This document shows, piece after piece, positions 1 to 5,735 of a stretch of 9,327 nt of DNA. The first letter of the stretch is position 1, and every line of letters starts with the position of its first letter. Position numbers and translations under genes: made by a program. The stretch spans positions 1 through 9,327 of the forward strand of contig JAGOCL010000077.1 in the NCBI GenBank assembly GCA_017998755.1. Direction: 5' to 3'. Source of the DNA: Spirochaetota bacterium. GTDB taxonomy: Bacteria > Spirochaetota > GWE2-31-10 > MWDO01. The notes under the pieces are model-generated. The model had not been told where the DNA came from and did no database searches. It saw only the letters and a program-made list of their open reading frames with translations.

Positions 1-501
1 ATTGTATACGTCGTAAATATTCTGAAAATCATATCCGGCTATAAGCTCGGTTTCAACGCTTTGTTTATAACGCGCGATATCTTTTTTTACTTCGTTAGGG
101 ATTAAGTCTTTGTATTCGTCGTCAGAAAGAATCGATTTAACAACTTTTAGCGAATCGTCGTCGTCGTAGATATTGAAGTATTTGTTTCTTTGATTAACAA
201 CGCCGGCGTTTCGAAGAATGTACGATCCGAATGAGTGGAATGTTTTAATCGTAACTCCAACGTCGTCGCCGAAATAAGAATCGACTCTGTTTTTCATCTC
301 TTTCGCCGCTTTATTGGTAAAAGTCAGAGCGACGACGTTTTCCGGCGGGACGGCTTTTTTCTCGATAAGTCGTATAATGCGCGCGACAATTGTTCTGGTT
401 TTGCCAGTACCCGCGCCGGCGGTTATGAGAATATTCTTATCGTCCGAAAAAACCGCTTCGTATTGGCGATCGTTAAGAGTATCGTAGATATCTTGTTTCA
501 T
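1..501 (-). CDS. UvrD/PcrA/Rep-family DNA helicase, N-terminal part (cut by window edge)
   Basis: This is a superfamily 1A 3'-5' DNA helicase of the kind used in excision repair, replication restart and removal of recombinase from DNA; it acts in the cytoplasm. The first 167 residues are visible and the frame is open to base 1. I see the Q-type motif LNDRQYEAV (residues 9-17), the Walker A loop AGAGTGKT (28-35, Lys34 and Thr35 for ATP), motif Ia ALTFTNKAAKEM (58-69) and motif Ib TFHSFG (87-92), all in the family's order and spacing. The remaining two thirds, including motifs II-VI, lie outside. The ATG at 501 is chosen because it sits just before the LNxxQ motif and an in-frame stop lies 18 bases upstream. 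That stop is the end of the lipoprotein gene, so the two are probably co-transcribed. The ribosome site is weak (only GGAC, about 10 bases upstream). UvrD, PcrA, Rep and shorter relatives cannot be told apart from this part alone. Confidence 0.93.
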   Translation of the reverse strand, partial: MKQDIYDTLNDRQYEAVFSDDKNILITAGAGTGKTRTIVARIIRLIEKKAVPPENVVALTFTNKAAKEMKNRVDSYFGDDVGVTIKTFHSFGSYILRNAGVVNQRNKYFNIYDDDDSLKVVKSILSDDEYKDLIPNEVKKDIARYKQSVETELIAGYDFQNIYDVYN

Positions 502-519
502 ATTTTGCGCGTCCGGAAA

Positions 520-1476
520 TTATTTTAATAAATTCTTCAGTTTACCCCTGACTTGATCTACTTTGTTTAGATATTCCTGAAAATAGTCTTTGGTGAAAAT
601 ATTCTTAAAATTAGCGTCGGCGCTTCCCGTCTTGATCGTTTCGTTGAGAGAAGTCAGATCGATAAATAGCATCGCTTCGTCGGGGGTATGTTCAAACTTG
701 GAAGCGTCCGACAGAGATTTGAGGTCGTCCGTATCGGTAAACTCTCCGCTAATGTTTTTGATATAGTAAGCTTTTAGAAGGTTTTTTAATATTCTGTGAA
801 AAAATGCGAAAGAGAGATAAAAATCGCCTGATTTATAGAGCTTTTCCATCGATAAGTAGTCGTTATCTGAAATTGAGACGAGATTATTAACGATCTGATT
901 TACCGGAATTTTTTCTACTATCGATACGGACGATTTTGAACCGTATCGCCATTCGTAATCTTTATATTGGCTTCTTTTGTCAAAATTTGACGCAAAAACG
1001 CCTTTTATCGCCTCAATATCGGCGTTTGTATATATATATGAAACTTGATTTTTATATGAAAATTCTTTCGGTATGGCGACTTTGGCGGTAACTTCGCGTA
1101 AAACTGTAAACGACGCCGGCGCGACTGCGAAGTTTTCCGTTATTTTATCTCCGGACAAATAAACCGACATATCGTTACCGGGAAGTTCGATTTTTTTTCT
1201 CCATTTGATTAGCTCGTAGTCTCCGATCGGCAAGTTATAAAAGAAGTAATAACCGTCGCGCGAATTGTTGAAATACATTTTTTTTGTCGCAATATTCTGA
1301 ACCGTTACTATAATCTCGTCGTTATATTCGCCGTCTTTTAGAGACCAGAACTGCCTGTCCGTTATAAATCTGATTTTACCGGCGACGCAACCGGTTTTTT
1401 CCGATTTATAGGGGTTTGGCAAAGTCGAACAACCGATGAAAAAAATTATGAAAAATAACGCTACAAAATATTTCAC
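520..1476 (-). CDS. Predicted lipoprotein of unknown function, with possible prealbumin-like domain
   Basis: I do not recognise a named family. The 318-residue product begins with a lipoprotein signal: Lys2, a hydrophobic stretch at 3-14, and the lipobox FIGC with Cys16 as the lipidated residue. Phe at the -3 position is unusual, but the rest fits. The +2 residue is Ser, which in enterobacteria would favour the outer membrane; whether that rule holds here is unknown. Residues about 30-125 (GKIRF, a YFFYNLPIGDYEL stretch) look like a small beta-sandwich of the prealbumin/carboxypeptidase-regulatory type, because 'NLPIGDYEL' resembles the common 'nLpaGtYtl' strand. The C-terminal half is mixed and probably helical at its end. 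The start is GTG at 1474-1476, supported by GGAGT five bases upstream; no ATG start fits the signal peptide. The helicase gene follows after 18 bases. A role in binding or anchoring at the envelope is only a guess. Confidence 0.75.
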   Translation of the reverse strand: MKYFVALFFIIFFIGCSTLPNPYKSEKTGCVAGKIRFITDRQFWSLKDGEYNDEIIVTVQNIATKKMYFNNSRDGYYFFYNLPIGDYELIKWRKKIELPGNDMSVYLSGDKITENFAVAPASFTVLREVTAKVAIPKEFSYKNQVSYIYTNADIEAIKGVFASNFDKRSQYKDYEWRYGSKSSVSIVEKIPVNQIVNNLVSISDNDYLSMEKLYKSGDFYLSFAFFHRILKNLLKAYYIKNISGEFTDTDDLKSLSDASKFEHTPDEAMLFIDLTSLNETIKTGSADANFKNIFTKDYFQEYLNKVDQVRGKLKNLLK

Positions 1477-1481
1477 TTTTT

Positions 1482-1486
1482 ACTCC
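1482..1486 (-). promoter_or_regulatory. Ribosome binding site deciding a GTG start
   Basis: GGAGT on the minus strand lies five bases before GTG (1474-1476). The same GGAGTAAA string precedes the mrp start on the other strand, so it looks like this organism's normal Shine-Dalgarno sequence. It supports the non-ATG start of the lipoprotein gene. Confidence 0.7.
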
Positions 1487-1508
1487 AAATGCGCTAAACA
1501 ATAGCGCA

Positions 1509-1536
1509 GTATTAACAACATTTGATTAAAAGTCAA
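1509..1536 (-). promoter_or_regulatory. Candidate promoter for the lipoprotein-helicase operon
   Basis: On the minus strand, TTGACT (1531-1536) is followed after 16 bases by TAATAC (1509-1514), giving a predicted start near 1502 and a leader of about 25 bases. The -35 is good and the -10 is only fair. The -35 adjoins one arm of the inverted repeat at 1520-1562. This is a sequence match only. Confidence 0.4.
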
Positions 1537-1562
1537 ATATTTTTAATAATATTTAATCAAAT
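1520..1562. repeat. 11-bp perfect inverted repeat in the divergent spacer
   Basis: ATTTGATTAAA (1520-1530) and TTTAATCAAAT (1552-1562) are perfect inverted copies with 21 bases between them. The left arm lies between the -35 and -10 of the candidate lipoprotein promoter, and the right arm lies just upstream of the -35. That arrangement would suit an operator for a dimeric regulator, but the sequence is AT-rich and chance is possible. Confidence 0.4.
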
Positions 1563-1616
1563 CTCTAAAATAAGATTTGATTTGTGTAAAATGTATGTAA
1601 ATAGAAAAGACTTACG

Positions 1617-1646
1617 TTGAAAAATAATATACATTTTGAATAATTT
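1617..1646 (+). promoter_or_regulatory. Candidate mrp promoter
   Basis: TTGAAA (1617-1622) and TAATTT (1641-1646) are 18 bases apart and would start transcription near 1653, on the left edge of the Fur-type box. The elements are plausible but the spacer is so AT-rich that other placements exist. Confidence 0.35.
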
Positions 1647-1651
1647 CTAAA

Positions 1652-1666
1652 TGATAATAATTATCA
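1652..1666. promoter_or_regulatory. Perfect 7-1-7 Fur-type operator
   Basis: TGATAATAATTATCA is a perfect palindrome of two 7-base halves around one base, identical to the classical 7-1-7 Fur box TGATAATnATTATCA. It lies 34 bases before the mrp start and over the start site predicted from the neighbouring promoter, so a bound repressor would block initiation. Related regulators such as PerR and Zur use similar boxes; the GAT...ATC ends favour Fur over PerR, whose box is TTATAATnATTATAA. Iron-linked control also fits the Fe-S role of the next gene. Confidence 0.65.
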
Positions 1667-1700
1667 ATAGCGAAAAAATAATATAAATTATGGAGTAAAT

Positions 1701-2894
1701 ATGCATAAAAACGACGATCAGAACAAAGATATGTTAAGAATGGAAAATTTGCAAAAAATTAAGAATACTATAGTAGTAATCAGCGGAAAGGGGGGCGTCG
1801 GAAAGAGCACCGTTAGCGTTAATATAGCTTACGCGCTTGCGCTTCAGGGGCATAGGGTAGGTATAATGGACGTCGATATTCACGGACCGTCGATCGCTAA
1901 AATGACCGGTATTGAAAATAAGCGGCTTGTCGTCGAAGAAGAGGGGCAAAGGCCTCGACCTATCGAAGCCGTTCACAATCTTTTCGTCTTATCGGTTGCG
2001 TCTATTCTTGAGAATCCCGACGAGGCTATAATATGGCGAGGTCCTATGAAAATGGGGGTTATACAACAGTTTTTGGAGGATATCGACTGGCCGGAGCTCG
2101 ACTATTTGGTAGTGGATTGCCCGCCCGGAACGGGGGACGAGCCGCTTAGCGTTATACAATTGATCGGAGACGTTACGGGAGTCGTTATAGTTACGACGCC
2201 TCAGGACGTAGCTTTGCTCGACGTGAGGAAATCTATAAATTTCGTTAAAAAACTCGAAACGCCTATTTTAGGAATAGTAGAAAATATGGCGGGATTTGTC
2301 TGCCCGAAATGCGGAGAAAAAGTCGATATTTTTAAAAGCGGAGGAGCAGAGAAAGCGGGAAAAGATTTTAACATAGAAGTTCTGGGATCTATCCCGATCG
2401 ATGTGAATATCGTTCATTCCGGAGACGAAGGAAAGCCTTACGTTTATCATTACGGTAAAACCGAAGGCGGTAAAATATTCTCTGATATAGCCGACAAACT
2501 TATGGGAAAAATTGACCAATATAATAAAAAGAAATATACTTTTAAGGTCGCTATGCCGCTGGAAAACGGAAAATTAAGCGAACATTTCGGACATTCCGAG
2601 TTGTTTGGCATATTTACCGTCGAAGATAAAAAAATCGCCAATTATGAAGAACTTACCCCTCCTCCTCACGAATGCGGAGCTCTGCCAAAATGGTTTAGGG
2701 AGCTCGGAGTCGATAGAGCGATTGTGAAGGGTATAGGAGCCGAAGCTATTAAGAATTTAGCTTTAAAGAACGTAAAGGCGTACGAAGGGGATACTTCGAT
2801 TTCTAAAGAGGAACTTGTTCAGAAATTGATAAACAATTCTCTAAAATTGAGCGGTCCTAGTTGCTCCGGTAACGGTTGCGGGCATCATCATTAA
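1701..2894 (+). CDS. mrp: Mrp/NBP35-type Fe-S carrier ATPase fused to a NifX-like (dinitrogenase cofactor) domain
   Basis: This is a cytosolic P-loop ATPase of the Mrp/ApbC/NBP35 group, whose members bind an Fe-S cluster and pass it to target proteins. Residues about 20-270 form the ATPase: a deviant Walker A GKGGVGKS (29-36), the family block DVDIHGPS (57-64), WRGPMKMG (112-119), Walker B region DYLVVDCPPGTGD (134-146), and the cluster-ligand pair Cys201-Pro-Lys-Cys204 after ENMAGFV. Residues about 279-378 match the dinitrogenase iron-molybdenum cofactor domain found in NifX, NafY and the tail of NifB, with the EHFGH motif at 294-298. The C-terminus is metal-ligand-like: Cys388, Cys393 and three final histidines. 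The fusion matches MrpORP-type proteins of Desulfovibrio rather than plain enterobacterial Mrp. The ATG at 1701 has GGAG five bases upstream; a later ATG near residue 11 lacks this. A Fur-type box precedes the gene. No nitrogenase gene is in view, so a general Fe-S or redox role is likelier than nitrogen fixation. Confidence 0.93.
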   Translation: MHKNDDQNKDMLRMENLQKIKNTIVVISGKGGVGKSTVSVNIAYALALQGHRVGIMDVDIHGPSIAKMTGIENKRLVVEEEGQRPRPIEAVHNLFVLSVASILENPDEAIIWRGPMKMGVIQQFLEDIDWPELDYLVVDCPPGTGDEPLSVIQLIGDVTGVVIVTTPQDVALLDVRKSINFVKKLETPILGIVENMAGFVCPKCGEKVDIFKSGGAEKAGKDFNIEVLGSIPIDVNIVHSGDEGKPYVYHYGKTEGGKIFSDIADKLMGKIDQYNKKKYTFKVAMPLENGKLSEHFGHSELFGIFTVEDKKIANYEELTPPPHECGALPKWFRELGVDRAIVKGIGAEAIKNLALKNVKAYEGDTSISKEELVQKLINNSLKLSGPSCSGNGCGHHH

Positions 2895-2927
2895 TTTTCT
2901 TTTTTAATTAGGGTAAATAAAAAACGA

Positions 2928-3013
2928 TTATTTTTAAAATATTATTTTACTAATAATGTAATTAATGGTTAAATGGTAATCTGTGGAATACTTATAAAAT
3001 ATTTTAAAAATAA
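2928..3013. repeat. 16-bp perfect inverted repeat in the leader of the PspA-like gene
   Basis: TTATTTTTAAAATATT (2928-2943) and AATATTTTAAAAATAA (2998-3013) are perfect inverted copies 54 bases apart. The right arm ends one base before the ribosome site of the PspA-like gene and overlaps the only candidate -10. The arms contain only A and T, so the RNA stem would be weak and chance agreement is not excluded. Confidence 0.45.
2993..2998 (+). promoter_or_regulatory. Weak candidate -10 element for the PspA-like gene
   Basis: TATAAA lies 27 bases before the ribosome site of the PspA-like gene, but only poor -35 matches (TTAAAT near 2969) stand upstream. No GG/GC pair of a sigma-54 promoter was found. 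The gene may be read from mrp, since no terminator hairpin with a T-run is visible after 2894. Confidence 0.25.
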
Positions 3014-3014
3014 C

Positions 3015-3020
3015 GGAGGA
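3015..3020 (+). promoter_or_regulatory. Strong Shine-Dalgarno site of the PspA-like gene
   Basis: GGAGGA lies five bases before ATG 3026. It is the strongest ribosome site in the window, suggesting the PspA-like protein can be made in large amounts, as expected for a protein that assembles into oligomers. Confidence 0.75.
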
Positions 3021-3025
3021 ATATT

Positions 3026-3778
3026 ATGGGTTTTTTTAGAGCTATAGCCAGATTTTTTGCAAGACTTTTTGGATTGGGAGAAGGGGCGTTAAACAATGCC
3101 GGCGATAAAATGCTCACCGCCAACGAATCGACAATCAGAGCTCAGTTTAGAAAAGTAAGAGAGGATTTGCTTAAAAACCACACTACGGTAAGAAACGCGG
3201 TGGCAAACCTGATGGCCATTAACGAAGAAAAGAAAAATGAAACCGAAGAACTGAATAAAAAGGTAAAAGAGCTGGAAACAAAGAAAATCGGCGCGGTACG
3301 GAAATTTAAAGAGACAAACGATATCAAATATCAGGATCTTTTTAAAGAATTCAGCGTTCAACTTCAGAAAGCTACCGAAAGTATAGAGATGAATAAGACT
3401 TTTATCGAACAAAATTCTTCAAATATCGAGAAATACAAAGCGCAGTTGGTTACCTTACAAACTAGAATCGAGGAACTAAAATCTCAAGAAGATCAGGCCG
3501 TCGCCGATATTACTTCTTCGAGACAGATTACCAAACTTAACGAACTGCTTGCCGGTTTATCGACCGACGTTAATATGCAGGGGATTGAAGCGATCGACGA
3601 AGCGAGGAAAAAGGCGCTCGCCAATGCTAAACTTTCGACCGAACTGTCTCAGACGAGCAAGTCCGCTATCGACGACGAACTACTTGCGGCGGGAAGCAAT
3701 CTCGACGAAGAGTTCGCAAAAATGCTGGCGGTAGAAGAACAAAAAATGACAGTCAATACCGAAGAAAGAAATATTTAA
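3026..3778 (+). CDS. PspA/Vipp1 (IM30)-like membrane-remodelling protein
   Basis: The 250-residue product resembles the PspA/Vipp1 family, bacterial members of the ESCRT-III superfamily that polymerise on the inner face of the cytoplasmic membrane and protect it under envelope stress. Residues 1-18 (MGFFRAIARFFARLFGLG) would form an amphipathic, membrane-inserting helix with basic residues on one face, as in PspA. Residues about 37-160 are charged heptad-rich coiled coil fitting the long helical hairpin. Two further helices follow (about 186-210 and 217-239), the second ending in an acidic DEEFAKMLAVEE stretch. Length and layout match PspA (about 220-260 residues). There are no cysteines and no transmembrane segment. 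No PspB, PspC or PspF partner is in view. The thioesterase gene starts five bases after the stop, so the two are probably translated from one message. The assignment rests on overall pattern rather than a catalytic motif; another coiled-coil protein is possible. Confidence 0.72.
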   Translation: MGFFRAIARFFARLFGLGEGALNNAGDKMLTANESTIRAQFRKVREDLLKNHTTVRNAVANLMAINEEKKNETEELNKKVKELETKKIGAVRKFKETNDIKYQDLFKEFSVQLQKATESIEMNKTFIEQNSSNIEKYKAQLVTLQTRIEELKSQEDQAVADITSSRQITKLNELLAGLSTDVNMQGIEAIDEARKKALANAKLSTELSQTSKSAIDDELLAAGSNLDEEFAKMLAVEEQKMTVNTEERNI

Positions 3779-3783
3779 TTACG

Positions 3784-4266
3784 ATGATATCGAAACATCC
3801 CAAAGACAGCTCCGTAGAGACAAGAAATATTGTTATGCCCGAGCATACCAATCACTACGGAACCGTCTTTGGCGGCGTTATAATGTCGTGGATAGACATT
3901 GCCGCGGCTATGGCGGCTGAAAGACATTGCGGGCATGAGGCGGTAACGGTAAGCATAGACAAAATATCGTTCCGCGCTCCGATAAATATCGGGGATCACG
4001 TCGTCCTAAAAGCCGCGGTGAACTATGTCGGTAAGACTTCTATGGAGATAGGAGTTCAGGTAACAAAAGAGAATCCTCATACCGGAGAAAAATGGGTAAC
4101 AACTACGGCCTATCTAACATTTGTCGGCGTCGGTAAAGACAAAAAGCCCGTCGAGATACCCGACCTTATACCGGAGACCGAAGACGAAATAAGAAGATTT
4201 AAAAATGCAGAAATTAGAGTAGCCGCCAGAAAAGAACTCCTAAAACAGCTTAAACTCAAATCATAA
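3784..4266 (+). CDS. Hotdog-fold acyl-CoA thioesterase, YciA/BACH type
   Basis: This enzyme of 160 residues should hydrolyse acyl-CoA to free acid and CoA in the cytoplasm. The family signature is clear at residues 18-41: MPEHTN, then GTVFGGVIMSWIDIAA. Asp38 is in the place of the catalytic aspartate of YciA-type enzymes, and Asn23 and the Gly30-Gly31 turn at the start of the central helix are also conserved. A second conserved block, SIDKISFRAPINIGDHV (57-73), forms the strands of the hotdog sheet. Length is typical of single-hotdog members, which work as hexamers. The C-terminal 35 residues are a charged helical tail. ATG 3784 is five bases after the PspA-like stop and lacks a clear GGAGG, so translation may depend on ribosomes arriving from the upstream gene. 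A later ATG (residue 18) would remove the first strand. Chain-length preference cannot be read from the sequence. Confidence 0.9.
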   Translation: MISKHPKDSSVETRNIVMPEHTNHYGTVFGGVIMSWIDIAAAMAAERHCGHEAVTVSIDKISFRAPINIGDHVVLKAAVNYVGKTSMEIGVQVTKENPHTGEKWVTTTAYLTFVGVGKDKKPVEIPDLIPETEDEIRRFKNAEIRVAARKELLKQLKLKS

Positions 4267-4303
4267 AGAAATAAACTGTCTTTCATATATTCAAAAATTA
4301 AAT

Positions 4304-4332
4304 TTGACAAAACATATCAATAATTATATCTT
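4304..4332 (+). promoter_or_regulatory. Candidate distal promoter of the M28 peptidase gene
   Basis: A consensus -35 TTGACA (4304-4309) is followed after 17 bases by TATCTT (4327-4332). Transcription would start near 4339 and give a leader of about 95 bases. Confidence 0.5.
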
Positions 4333-4380
4333 GTAACGCCAAAATCAGCGTCTTAATATTTGCAATTAATATAGAAAAAC

Positions 4381-4410
4381 TTGGATAAATCTCTGAAATT
4401 TTATTATAAT
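4381..4410 (+). promoter_or_regulatory. Candidate proximal promoter of the M28 peptidase gene
   Basis: TTGGAT (4381-4386) and a perfect -10 TATAAT (4405-4410) are 18 bases apart, predicting a start near 4417 and a leader of about 19 bases with the purine-rich ribosome site GAAAGAG. With the distal promoter this gives a tandem pair; which one is used cannot be seen. Confidence 0.5.
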
Positions 4411-4435
4411 AAATTGAAGAGAGAAAGAGTTAAAA

Positions 4436-5656
4436 ATGACAAATATTAAAGAATTATCCGATTTATGCGAAAGGTATCTAAAAACTTTGTGTATAGACAT
4501 TCCTGAAAGATGCGTCGGAAGCGATGGAAATAGAACGGCTACGGGTTTCTTTAACGATCAGATGAAATCTTTTGGGTGGAAAACTGAAATTCATGAATTT
4601 AACGCGATGGATTGGCTCGACGGGGGCGCGGAATTGAAAGCAGACGGTAATAATTTTATCGTAAACGTCAGTCCTTATTCATTAGGGATCTCGGAGGAGG
4701 CAGAACTTGTAAGCGCGTCAAATATTTTAGAATTACAGAATCTTAATTTTACCGAAAAGATATTATTTCTTCGCGGCGATATTGCCAAAGAGCAGTTGAT
4801 GCCAAAGAATTTCGTTTTCTACAATCCTGAAGAACATCAAAGGATAATTTCGTTATTAGAAAAGGGGAAACCAAAAGCTGTCATCTGCGCGACTTCCAGA
4901 AACGCCGCGTTAGCCGGAGGAGTATATCCGTTTCCTCTTATTGAAGACGGCGATTTTGATATTCCATCTGTTTATATGACAGAAGAGGAGGGCGAAAGAC
5001 TGAAGCCGTATATTGGAAAGATTGTCGCTCTTCAGTTAAAGTCTAAACGTATTTTTGGAAAAGGATATAATGTTATAGGCAGAAAAGGGATTGAAGGTTC
5101 GGACAGAGTTGTAATTACGGCGCATATCGACGCAAAAAAGGGTACGCCGGGAGCGCTCGACAATGCGACGGGCGTAACGATTCTCCTACTTCTTGCGCGT
5201 CTGTTGAAATCGTATTCCGCCGCAAAAGAGATTGAAATTGTCGCTCTTAATGGAGAAGATTATTACGCCGTTCCCGGACAAATGAATTACGTAAGATCAA
5301 ATGAAAATAAATTTGGTAATATAATTCTAAATATAAACGTCGACGGCGCAGGTTACAAAGAGGGCGCGTCGGCTTTTTCGTTATTTGGTCTGCCGGATAA
5401 TTTACGCCAATCGGCTTTAGCGGTTATTATTGAGAGCCCAAATATTGTTGAAGGAGCGCTTTGGCCGCAGGGCGACCATAGCATCTTTGTTCAGTATGGG
5501 CGACCCGCTATTGCGGTTTCATCCAAATGGTTTATAGACAACATAGACAATCAAGATATCACGCATACGCCGAAAGATAATCTTGACGTCGTTGATAGCG
5601 ATAAGGTTGTAGAATTAGCTCTGGCTATCAATAGTCTTATCATGAAGATACTGTGA
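4436..5656 (+). CDS. M28-family zinc metallopeptidase (aminopeptidase-like), cytosolic
   Basis: The 406-residue product is a metallopeptidase of family M28, whose members carry two zinc ions and mostly remove N-terminal residues from peptides. All usual site residues are present in the catalytic domain (about 205-406): His230 in VITAHID, Asp242 in GALDNATG, the pair Glu274-Asp275 in LNGEDYYAVPG (general base, then metal ligand), Asp303 in NINVDGAG, and His377 in THTPKDNLD. Residues about 95-200 form an inserted, PA-like lid, with PSVYMTEEEGERL (177-189) resembling the usual end of a PA domain. No signal peptide or lipobox is seen, unlike many M28 enzymes, so it should act in the cytoplasm. 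ATG 4436 has only a weak purine-rich ribosome site. The gene stands alone with its own promoters and ends at a shared terminator. Substrate preference cannot be told; a carboxypeptidase or dipeptidase role is possible. Confidence 0.88.
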   Translation: MTNIKELSDLCERYLKTLCIDIPERCVGSDGNRTATGFFNDQMKSFGWKTEIHEFNAMDWLDGGAELKADGNNFIVNVSPYSLGISEEAELVSASNILELQNLNFTEKILFLRGDIAKEQLMPKNFVFYNPEEHQRIISLLEKGKPKAVICATSRNAALAGGVYPFPLIEDGDFDIPSVYMTEEEGERLKPYIGKIVALQLKSKRIFGKGYNVIGRKGIEGSDRVVITAHIDAKKGTPGALDNATGVTILLLLARLLKSYSAAKEIEIVALNGEDYYAVPGQMNYVRSNENKFGNIILNINVDGAGYKEGASAFSLFGLPDNLRQSALAVIIESPNIVEGALWPQGDHSIFVQYGRPAIAVSSKWFIDNIDNQDITHTPKDNLDVVDSDKVVELALAINSLIMKIL

Positions 5657-5694
5657 TCAAGGATATGTAAGAGAAGTCGAATAGTCATAATTGC

Positions 5695-5726
5695 AATTCG
5701 TTCGGTTTTTTTAAACCGAACGAATT
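5695..5726. terminator. Bidirectional terminator between convergent genes
   Basis: A perfect 14-bp stem (5695-5708 with 5713-5726) closes on a four-T loop. It lies 38 bases after the M28 peptidase stop and 9 bases after the macroglobulin stop. Neither strand has a long T-run after the stem, only AATT-like ends, so termination may be incomplete or helped by Rho. The symmetrical position between two converging genes still makes a terminator the best reading. Confidence 0.75.
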
Positions 5727-5735
5727 ATAAACCTC

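Noticed and set aside
235..528. Open plus-strand frame of 97 codons
   Set aside because: Antisense to the helicase, whose motifs I, Ia and Ib are encoded on the minus strand here.
1588..1637. 9-bp inverted repeat AAAATGTAT / ATACATTTT in the mrp spacer
   Set aside because: Short, AT-rich arms 32 bases apart; easily expected by chance in this spacer.
2877..2891. Terminal GCGHHH of Mrp looking like an affinity tag
   Set aside because: It is encoded by the natural gene end with no cloning sequence around it; Cys/His tails occur in metal-handling proteins.
2895..2960. Terminator after mrp
   Set aside because: T-rich and A-rich runs are present but no GC-containing hairpin precedes them.
2944..3014. 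Possible sigma-54 promoter before the PspA-like gene, as in enterobacterial psp
   Set aside because: I looked for GG and GC ten bases apart with the surrounding consensus and found none.
3089..3412. Minus-strand frame with a Phe-rich, membrane-like product
   Set aside because: It is the reverse of the Lys/Glu-rich coiled coil of the PspA-like gene, which turns AAA/GAA codons into TTT/TTC.
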